NCBI RefSeq assembly: GCF_000799715.1
Contig: NZ_JUHG01000018.1
Span: forward strand, 248,001-312,000
Source: Martinezella rhizogenes
GTDB taxonomy: Bacteria; Pseudomonadota; Alphaproteobacteria; Rhizobiales; Rhizobiaceae
DNA: 64,000 nt
Reading direction: 5' to 3'
A program made the position numbers and the translations under genes. Shown in pieces: positions 57,318 to 64,000 of the stretch (position 1 is its first letter; each line of letters starts with the position of its first letter). Below the pieces are notes generated by a model. The model ran no database searches and had not been told where the DNA came from. It worked only from the letters and a program-made list of their open reading frames with translations.

Positions 57318-59986
57318 TCTGCACTCTTCTTCGTTGTCTTCGTCTTGGAGGCCGCTTTGGCTTTCGGCTTGGCGGTGGTCTTCGTCGTCTTGCTCGCGGC
57401 CGCTGCCGTCTTGGCTTTGGCCTTGGCGGGCGCTCTGGCCGGCTTTCCACCACCGGACTTGCCGGCCTTGGCAACGATCAACGCCAGCGCTTCTTCAACC
57501 GTGATAGCCTGCGGATCAGAACCCTTCGGCAGAGTGGCGTTGACCTTGCCCCAGTTGACATAGGGTCCGTATTTGCCATCGCGAACCGTAATCGAGCCGC
57601 CGCCATCGGGATGGGCGCCGAGATCCTTCAAGGCCGCCGGCGTGCCGCGTCCTCCGCCTGGTCCCTTGCTCTGCTTTTCAGCAATAACGGTGACGGCGCG
57701 GTTGAGGCCGACGGTGAAGACGTCTTCCACTGTCTCGAGATTGGCGTAGCTGCCGTCATGCAGCAGGAACGGCCCGTAACGGCCGATGCCGGATGAGATC
57801 ATCTTGCCGCTTTCGGGATGCTTGCCGATATCGCGGGGAAGCGAGATCAGCGCCATCGCCTTCTCGTAGTCGATGTCTTCCGGCTTCCAGCCCTTCGGCA
57901 GAGAGGCGCGCTTGGCTTCCTTGCCATCGCCACGCTGGATATAGGGTCCGAAACGGCCGGAGCGCAGCGTCAACTCCTCATTGGTCACCGGATCGGTGCC
58001 GAGCGCCTTCGGTTCGCTCAAGCCCGAGGATTCGGCTTCAGTGCCGCCATCCGAGGAGAGCTGGCGCGTATAGTTGCATTCCGGATAGTTTGAGCAGCCG
58101 ACGAAGGCGCCGTATTTGCCGAGCTTCAGCGACAGGTTGCCGGTGCCGCAGACCTGGCAGATGCGCGGGTCGCTGCCGTCTTCACGCTTCGGGAAGACCA
58201 GCGGCGCCAGCGCTTCGTTCAGCGCGTCGAGCACGTTGGTGACGCGCAACTCCTTGGTGTCCTCGATCTGGGCGAAGAAGTCGCGCCAGAAGTCGCGCAA
58301 CACATCCTTCCAGTTCAATTCGCCGGCCGAAATGCGGTCGAGCTTCTCTTCGAGATCGGCCGTGAAGTCGTATTCGACGTACTTGGTGAAGAAGCTTTCG
58401 AGGAACGCGGTCACCAGGCGGCCCTTGGCCTGCGGCAACAGCTTGCGCTTGTCGATCGTCACATAGTCGCGGTCGCGCAGCGTCGCCAGCGTTGCCGCAT
58501 AGGTCGACGGGCGGCCGATGCCGAGCTCTTCCATCTTCTTGATCAGCGATGCCTCAGAATAGCGCGGTGGCGGCTCGGTAAAGTGCTGTGTCGAGTTGAT
58601 CTTCTGCTTGGCGAGGTTTTCGCGCGCATTGATCTCCGGCAGGCGGCCATCCTCGTCGTCGGCATCGTCGCTCTGCTCGCCGTCTTCCTTCTGGTCCGTA
58701 TAGGCGGCGATGAAGCCGTCGAAGCGGATCACGGAGCCAACGGCGCGCAGGCCAGCCTTCTGGTCGCCATTGGCGGCGAGGATCTCGACGGTGGTACGTT
58801 CGATCTCGGCCGAGGCCATCTGGCTGGCGATGCCACGCTTCCAGACGAGGTCGTAGAGCCGGAGCTGATCGGCATCGAGGTATTTGCGCACACGATCCGG
58901 AGTACGGTCGAAATCCGTCGGGCGGATCGCTTCGTGCGCTTCCTGGGCGTTCTTCGCCTTGGTCGAGTAGAGGCGGGCCTTTTCCGGCAGGTAGCGGTTG
59001 CCGAACTGATCGGCGATGGCGATCCGCGCCGCGTCGATCGCTTCCGGTGCCATCTGCACACCGTCCGTACGCATATAGGTAATGAGACCGACGGTTTCGC
59101 CGCCGATGTCGACACCTTCATAGAGCTTCTGTGCGACCTGCATGGTGCGCGAGGCCGAGAAGCCGAGCTTGGAGGAAGCGGCCTGCTGCAGGGTGGAGGT
59201 GGTAAAGGGCGGGCTCGGATTGCGCTTGACCGGCTTTGCCTCGACGGTGTCGACGACATAAGAGGCGCCTTCCAGCAGCGCCTTCAGATTGCCGGCCTCT
59301 TCGCCATTGCCGACAGCACGCGGTTGCAGGCGCTTGCCATTGGCAGCCACCAGCCGGGCCTCGAATTCGTCGCCGCGCGGCGTCTTCAGGATTGCCGAGA
59401 GATTCCAGTATTCCTCGGAAATAAAGCGCTCGATCTCGGTTTCGCGATCGCAGACGAGGCGCAGCGCCACCGACTGCACGCGACCCGCCGAGCGAGCGCC
59501 GGGCAGCTTGCGCCACAGCACCGGCGACAGGTTGAAGCCGACGAGATAGTCGAGGGCGCGGCGGGCGAGATAGGCGTCGACCAACGGCACATCGATGTCG
59601 CGTGGGTCGGCCATGGCGTCGAGCACGGCCTTCTTGGTGATGGCATTGAAGACGACGCGCTTGACGGGCTTGCCGTTGATGACACGCTTCTTGTTGAGAA
59701 GATCGAGCACATGCCAGGAAATCGCTTCGCCTTCGCGATCCGGGTCGGTCGCGAGAAATAGGGCATCGGAGGTTTTCATCGCATCGGCGATGTCTTTCAT
59801 CCGCTTTTGCGAAGCGGCGTCAACTTCCCACAGCATCTCGAAGTCCTGATCGGGCAGGACCGAGCCGTCCTTGGCGGGCAGGTCTCGCACATGGCCAAAG
59901 GAAGCAAGAACCGTATATCCGGGTCCCAGATATTTGTTGATTGTCTTGGCCTTGGCAGGCGATTCCACCACTACAACGTTCATCAT
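57314..59986 (-). CDS. topA: DNA topoisomerase I
   Basis: A 890-residue type IA topoisomerase. TOPRIM domain at the N-terminus (VVVESPAKAKTINKYLG; acidic DPDREGEAISWH), active-site Tyr304 in ITYMRTDG. One C4 zinc ribbon is clear (CQVCGTGNLSLKLGKYGAF then CSNYPEC), then several topo-C-terminal repeats (KYGPYVNWG type). The C-terminal 50 residues are Lys/Ala-rich. It relaxes negative supercoils. rnr follows with a 4-base overlap. The 237 bases between it and dprA hold no gene. Confidence 0.97.
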   Translation of the reverse strand: MMNVVVVESPAKAKTINKYLGPGYTVLASFGHVRDLPAKDGSVLPDQDFEMLWEVDAASQKRMKDIADAMKTSDALFLATDPDREGEAISWHVLDLLNKKRVINGKPVKRVVFNAITKKAVLDAMADPRDIDVPLVDAYLARRALDYLVGFNLSPVLWRKLPGARSAGRVQSVALRLVCDRETEIERFISEEYWNLSAILKTPRGDEFEARLVAANGKRLQPRAVGNGEEAGNLKALLEGASYVVDTVEAKPVKRNPSPPFTTSTLQQAASSKLGFSASRTMQVAQKLYEGVDIGGETVGLITYMRTDGVQMAPEAIDAARIAIADQFGNRYLPEKARLYSTKAKNAQEAHEAIRPTDFDRTPDRVRKYLDADQLRLYDLVWKRGIASQMASAEIERTTVEILAANGDQKAGLRAVGSVIRFDGFIAAYTDQKEDGEQSDDADDEDGRLPEINARENLAKQKINSTQHFTEPPPRYSEASLIKKMEELGIGRPSTYAATLATLRDRDYVTIDKRKLLPQAKGRLVTAFLESFFTKYVEYDFTADLEEKLDRISAGELNWKDVLRDFWRDFFAQIEDTKELRVTNVLDALNEALAPLVFPKREDGSDPRICQVCGTGNLSLKLGKYGAFVGCSNYPECNYTRQLSSDGGTEAESSGLSEPKALGTDPVTNEELTLRSGRFGPYIQRGDGKEAKRASLPKGWKPEDIDYEKAMALISLPRDIGKHPESGKMISSGIGRYGPFLLHDGSYANLETVEDVFTVGLNRAVTVIAEKQSKGPGGGRGTPAALKDLGAHPDGGGSITVRDGKYGPYVNWGKVNATLPKGSDPQAITVEEALALIVAKAGKSGGGKPARAPAKAKAKTAAAASKTTKTTAKPKAKAASKTKTTKKSAE

Positions 59987-60223
59987 AAATCTCTGAATAA
60001 GAGGTCGCGCCGGAAAAAGGCGCGGGAGAAACCGGGTATTTTCGCTCCCCGGCCTTCCGACATGGACAGGGAATTCGTCGCGGTCAAGAGGCGATGTCGA
60101 TTTTTGCCAACGGCTCGATGCCGCGATCCCTTCCGGATGGCATCTGTATTACATCCCGAAAAAATGTTCGCCGACGCTTCCGGCGGGGGTGCAGCCATCA
60201 TATCGGGATGATCGGCCATGCTT

Positions 60224-61375
60224 TCAATCCAGCATTGAGATCGACACCAGCCCGCCCGGATGTCGATGCAGCCGCCCAGCCATGTCCAGTTCGAGAAGCA
60301 CGGAATGGACCGACGATACCGACAGGCCGGTATGCCGGATAATGTCGTCGATCTCCACGGGCGTCGGTCCGAGCGCGTCGACGATCTGATCGCGGTCGGT
60401 ATCGTCTGGCGGTGGCGACAACGGCTTGTCGTTCTTTTCGACCGGCGTTTCCGCAAGTTGCGAGCGAAACAGGTCGGGTTCGGCCAATGGCCGCAGCGCT
60501 TCGACGATATCCTCCGGACGGGTGACGATCATCGCACCGTCCTTTAGCAAGCCATTGGTGCCCTCGCAGCGCGGATCGAGCGGCGAACCGGGGACAGCAA
60601 AGACCAGTCGGCCGAATTCGCCGGAAAGGCGCGCGGTGATCAGCGAACCGGAGCGTGTCGCAGCCTCGACCACGACGAGGCCGAGAGAAATGCCTGATAT
60701 CAGCCGATTGCGGCGCGGGAAGTCGCGCGCCCGGGGTTCCCAGCCAAACGGCATCTCGCTGACGGCAAGGCCGTCGCCGTCCCATATCTCGTTCAGCAGG
60801 CCGACATTTTCAGGCGGGTAGGGCTGGTCGAGCCCACCGGCCATGGCGGCGATTGTGCCGGTCCGAAGGCTGGCGCGGTGCGCGGCCGTATCGATGCCAC
60901 GGGCGAGGCCCGAGATGATGGCGTAGCCGGCCTCGCCGCAGGTGCGGGCGATCATGGCAGCGAATTTCGCGCCGCTGATCGAGGCATTGCGCGAACCGAC
61001 GATGCCGATGGCCGGACGAACCGCTGCCGACAGGTTGCCTTTGACAGTCAGAAGCGGCGGCGCCCCGTCGATCTCTTTCAGAGCCTGCGGATAGCCCGGC
61101 TCGCCGATGCCGACGAAGCGGGCGCCGAAACGATGCACTGCCTCCAGTTCGCGCAGCGCGTCCTGCTCACTGGCGATGCGGATCACCCGCGTCCCGCCAC
61201 CGCGTTGCGACAGGTCCGGCAAGGCGGCGAGAGCGGCTTCAGCGGAGCCATAATGATGAATGAGATCGCGAAAGGTCGAGGGGCCGACATTGTCGGAGCG
61301 GATGAGCCTGAGCCAGGCGATCCTTTGTTTTTCCGTCAGCGCAATTCCGTTTCGTCCTGCGCTGCCTGCGACCAT
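60224..61375 (-). CDS. dprA: DNA-processing protein DprA
   Basis: A 383-residue protein that protects incoming single-stranded DNA and loads RecA. The Rossmann-like core shows GIVGSRNASISGAKFA and SGLARGIDTAAHRASL (about 130-185), and the C-terminal winged-helix (about 320-380) is typical. A helix-hairpin-helix-like N-terminus (about 18-80) precedes. The ATG at 61375 overlaps the plsY stop (TAATG). Rhizobia are not known for natural competence, but dprA is widely kept. Confidence 0.95.
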   Translation of the reverse strand: MVAGSAGRNGIALTEKQRIAWLRLIRSDNVGPSTFRDLIHHYGSAEAALAALPDLSQRGGGTRVIRIASEQDALRELEAVHRFGARFVGIGEPGYPQALKEIDGAPPLLTVKGNLSAAVRPAIGIVGSRNASISGAKFAAMIARTCGEAGYAIISGLARGIDTAAHRASLRTGTIAAMAGGLDQPYPPENVGLLNEIWDGDGLAVSEMPFGWEPRARDFPRRNRLISGISLGLVVVEAATRSGSLITARLSGEFGRLVFAVPGSPLDPRCEGTNGLLKDGAMIVTRPEDIVEALRPLAEPDLFRSQLAETPVEKNDKPLSPPPDDTDRDQIVDALGPTPVEIDDIIRHTGLSVSSVHSVLLELDMAGRLHRHPGGLVSISMLD

Positions 61376-61992
61376 TACCCCTTCGCTCCGATCTTGGTTT
61401 CCGTGCCGGCTGTCAGCCTGATGATATTGGCCCGGTGCTTGTACCAGGAGATAACGGTCATCAGCGCCATGACGGCGGCGATCTTGTCGGCGCCCAGTAT
61501 CCACAATGCAACCGGAATGACAAGGGTTGCAACCAGTGCGGAAAGAGAAGAGTAGCGGGTAGTGAAGGCGATGACCAGCCAGACGATGGCGAAGATCAAA
61601 GCCATGAACGGCGCGAGGCCGAGGAGAATACCCAGGTAGGTCGCAACACCCTTGCCGCCCTTGAAGCCGATCCAGACCGGAAAGATATGGCCGATGAAGG
61701 CGGCAAAGCCGGCGAGAATACCTGCGTCCTCGCCGAAGAAGTGCGAGACGATCAGTACTGCCACCGTGCCCTTGAAGGCATCAAGCAGCAGCGTTGCCGC
61801 CGCCAGACCTTTGTTACCGGTGCGCAGCACATTGGTTGCGCCGATATTGCCCGAGCCGATATTGCGGACATCGCCGAGACCGGCCATGCGCGTCAGAACC
61901 AGGCCGAAGGGAATGGAGCCGAGGAGATAGCCGATAACGGCTGCTGCCAGTGCGGTCGGCAGGGTGAGCTGCCATGTCCAGAATTCCGCCAT
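61375..61992 (-). CDS. plsY: Glycerol-3-phosphate acyltransferase PlsY
   Basis: A 205-residue membrane enzyme that uses acyl-phosphate to make lysophosphatidic acid, the first step of phospholipid synthesis. Motifs are GSIPFGLVL (span 1 end), GSGNIGATNVLR and GHIFPVWIGFKGGKGVATYLG, the catalytic loops. About seven spans. The ATG at 61992 is preferred; a GTG lies one codon before. It lies between pyrC and dprA on the minus strand. Confidence 0.96.
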   Translation of the reverse strand: MAEFWTWQLTLPTALAAAVIGYLLGSIPFGLVLTRMAGLGDVRNIGSGNIGATNVLRTGNKGLAAATLLLDAFKGTVAVLIVSHFFGEDAGILAGFAAFIGHIFPVWIGFKGGKGVATYLGILLGLAPFMALIFAIVWLVIAFTTRYSSLSALVATLVIPVALWILGADKIAAVMALMTVISWYKHRANIIRLTAGTETKIGAKG

Positions 61993-62024
61993 CACGTCTT
62001 ATTCCCTATAAGCCCCAGCTTCAC

Positions 62025-63314
62025 CTAGAGACTGTGAACCAGCTTGCCCGCGACATAGGTTGCAACGGCCCGGCCGCTCATTCTTGCGTCTTCGAACGGT
62101 GTATTCTTCGAGCGCGACAGAAGCATGTCTTTGGCGACAAGCCAAGGCTCATCGAGATCGATCAAGGCGATATCGGCCTTCGCGCCCGGCTTCAGCGTGC
62201 CGGCGTCGAGACCGAAGATCTGCGCCGGCCGCGTCGACAGGGCGTCGATCAGCCGCATCAGGCTGACATGGCCGCTGTGATAGAGCCGAAGCGCTGCGGC
62301 GAGCAGTGTTTCCAGCCCGACCGCGCCATCCTCCGCCTCTCCGAACGGCAGGCGCTTCGTGTCCACATCCTGCGGATCGTGCGAGGAGACGATGATGTCG
62401 ATCGTGCCGTCGGCCAGTGCCTCGATCATCCCCATGCGGTCGTCTTCGGCACGTAGCGGCGGATAGAGTTTGAAGAAGGTGCGATATTCGCCGATGTCGT
62501 TTTCGTTCAGCGCCAGATTGTTGATCGAGATGCCGCAGGTGACCTTTGCGCCGCGAGAGCGGGCAAGGCGGATGGCCTCCGCCGATTCCGGCACCGAAAT
62601 CATCGCTGCGTGGTAGTGGCCGCGGGTCAGGGCAGCGATCCTCAGATCGCGCTCGAGCGGAATGAGCTCGGCTTCCTTCGGAATGCCGGAAAGGCCGAGC
62701 CAGCTTGCAAACAGCCCCTCATGCATGACGCCATTGGCGCCAAGATATTTGTCGCGGGTCTCGCAGGAAATGACCGCGCCGAATTCGCGCGCATAGGTCA
62801 TGATCCGGCGCAGAACCTGCGTGTCGTGGACACCGGAATGCGCGTCGGTAAAGACGACGGCACCGGCTTGGCGCAGGAGGCCGATTTCCGTCATTTCCTC
62901 GCCGGCAAGGCCCTTGGTGAGGGCTGCAGCCGGATAGACATTGACGACAGCCGTATCGCGCGCCGTCTTCTTGACGAATTCGACCAGAGCGATGTCGTCG
63001 ATGACGGGATCGGTGTCCGGCATCATGATGAATGAGGTAACGCCGCCGGCCGCCGCCGCGCGGCTGGCCGAGGCAATGGTCTCGCGATGCTCGCCGCCGG
63101 GCTCGCCGACATGCACGCGGGCATCGACCAGGCCGGGAACGGCGACGAGGCCGGTGCAATCCCGCACTTCGGCGCCTTTCGGTGCGGCCTGGCTCTTCGC
63201 GTCCTTGCCGGCAGCGACGATGAGGCCGTTTGCGACGATGATCGTGCCGACCTCATCGAGATTGCGCGAGGGGTCGATGATGCGGACGTTCTGGAGGACG
63301 ATCGAGTTGCTCAT
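62025..63314 (-). CDS. pyrC: Dihydroorotase homologue lacking metal ligands (pseudo-dihydroorotase)
   Basis: A 429-residue amidohydrolase-fold protein next to pyrB. Metal-binding sites of real dihydroorotases are changed: DxHxH reads D64-A-R66-V-H68, the HCED His is Ser183 (ISCETRD), the VTPHHL His pair is Asn265-Asn266 (GISINNL), and the TDHAPH motif reads SSHDPQ (311-315). In Pseudomonas such an inactive PyrC' is a structural partner of aspartate carbamoyltransferase. I infer the same here; a working dihydroorotase must lie elsewhere. The start overlaps the pyrB stop by four bases. Confidence 0.9.
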   Translation of the reverse strand: MSNSIVLQNVRIIDPSRNLDEVGTIIVANGLIVAAGKDAKSQAAPKGAEVRDCTGLVAVPGLVDARVHVGEPGGEHRETIASASRAAAAGGVTSFIMMPDTDPVIDDIALVEFVKKTARDTAVVNVYPAAALTKGLAGEEMTEIGLLRQAGAVVFTDAHSGVHDTQVLRRIMTYAREFGAVISCETRDKYLGANGVMHEGLFASWLGLSGIPKEAELIPLERDLRIAALTRGHYHAAMISVPESAEAIRLARSRGAKVTCGISINNLALNENDIGEYRTFFKLYPPLRAEDDRMGMIEALADGTIDIIVSSHDPQDVDTKRLPFGEAEDGAVGLETLLAAALRLYHSGHVSLMRLIDALSTRPAQIFGLDAGTLKPGAKADIALIDLDEPWLVAKDMLLSRSKNTPFEDARMSGRAVATYVAGKLVHSL

Positions 63315-64000
63315 GCGCCAGCTCCCTCGGTGCGCGGCCCCTGGTTCTGTGAGATCAGCAGCGTCTCCATGACTGCCATGCGCACAGCGACGCCCATTTC
63401 CACCTGCTCGGCGATGACGCTTTGCGGGCCGTCGGCGACTTCCGAGGCAATCTCGACACCACGGTTCATCGGGCCGGGATGCATGACCAGCGCATCCTCC
63501 TTGGCGGCCTTCAGCGTCTCTGCGTCGAGCCCATAGAAATGGAAGTATTCGCGCACCGAAGGCACGAAGGCACCGGACATGCGTTCGCGCTGCAAGCGCA
63601 GCATCATCACCACATCGGCGTCCTTCAGCCCTTCCTTCATCGAATGGAAGACCTCAACGCCCATATCCGCAATCCCGGCGGGCAGCAGGGTGGCGGGTGC
63701 CACGACCCGAACCCGCGCGCCCATGGCATTCAGCAGCAGAATGTTGGAGCGGGCGACGCGCGAATGCAGCACGTCGCCGCAGATCGCCACGATGATGCGC
63801 GACAGCTTGCCCTTGGCGCGGCGGATGGTCAGCGCGTCGAGCAGCGCCTGCGTCGGATGCTCGTGCTGGCCGTCGCCGGCGTTGACGACGGAGCAGGAGA
63901 CCTTCTGTGCCAAGAGCGCGGCGGCGCCGGCGCTGGAATGGCGGATGACCAGCACGTCGGGGCGCATGGCGTTCAGGGTCATCGCCGTGTCGATGAGCGT
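63311..64000 (-). CDS. pyrB: Aspartate carbamoyltransferase catalytic subunit (partial)
   Basis: The C-terminal 229 residues of PyrB; the frame runs off the window, so the carbamoyl-phosphate STRT loop is not seen. Visible are the aspartate-binding part and motifs HPTQALLDALTI, IVAICGDVLHSRVARSN and VMHPGPMNRGVEI. It makes carbamoyl-aspartate in pyrimidine synthesis. Overlap with the pseudo-dihydroorotase gene suggests both are produced together as one complex. Confidence 0.95.
   Translation of the reverse strand, partial: TLIDTAMTLNAMRPDVLVIRHSSAGAAALLAQKVSCSVVNAGDGQHEHPTQALLDALTIRRAKGKLSRIIVAICGDVLHSRVARSNILLLNAMGARVRVVAPATLLPAGIADMGVEVFHSMKEGLKDADVVMMLRLQRERMSGAFVPSVREYFHFYGLDAETLKAAKEDALVMHPGPMNRGVEIASEVADGPQSVIAEQVEMGVAVRMAVMETLLISQNQGPRTEGAGA

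Overview
The window is a GC-rich stretch of chromosome from an alphaproteobacterium of the Rhizobiaceae, most likely Rhizobium sensu lato. The pointers are the rkp capsule (K-antigen) block, a mitochondrial-type nuo operon, the divK-pleD pair, direct-repeat LexA boxes (GTTC-N7-GTTC), and a degenerate dihydroorotase gene beside pyrB. I see no insertion sequence, prophage, integron or CRISPR array; this is core chromosome with a few lineage-specific insertions.

Layout. 121-14493 (+): rkpU-rkpA-rkpG-rkpH-rkpI-rkpJ, a capsule locus with a 2489-residue polyketide/fatty-acid synthase, a PLP acyl-condensing enzyme, a reductase, a membrane sulfatase-fold protein and a KpsS-like glycosyltransferase. 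14689-15606: a tiny membrane ORF, tRNA-Val(TAC) on the minus strand and two near-identical tRNA-Asp(GTC) genes. 15864-32186 (+): all fourteen complex I genes nuoA to nuoN, interrupted by a secreted small protein between nuoD and nuoE and by a helix-hairpin-helix (HhH) protein between nuoF and nuoG. The same HhH domain is fused to the C-terminus of NuoE. 32186-39461 (+): birA, rnj, a methylmalonyl-CoA epimerase gene, a DUF1467 gene, proS, lolC/E and lolD.

39469-43876: a DUF5680-like gene (minus), a LexA box, a 28-codon membrane ORF and dnaE. 43873-49983: an L,D-transpeptidase, a FemAB/TPR fusion, SOS-type dinB, a GNAT enzyme, a HAD-like protein and a DUF3572 protein. 50115-51876 (+): divK-pleD, the cell-cycle and c-di-GMP pair. 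51877-52696: an AT-rich intergenic region with a strongly structured candidate small RNA. 52697-64000 (minus): rpmG, an MFS transporter, DUF983, rnr, topA, dprA, plsY, a pseudo-dihydroorotase gene and pyrB, which runs off the window.

The most interesting spots are: (1) a LexA box between the -35 and -10 of a promoter for a 28-residue single-membrane-span protein upstream of dnaE, which resembles the Caulobacter SidA checkpoint inhibitor; (2) the HhH domain shared by NuoE and a neighbouring protein; (3) a candidate small RNA with an exposed anti-Shine-Dalgarno loop and its own terminator; (4) the dihydroorotase homologue that has lost its metal ligands; (5) the RkpA-RkpG-RkpH lipid assembly line with a decayed methyltransferase-like segment.
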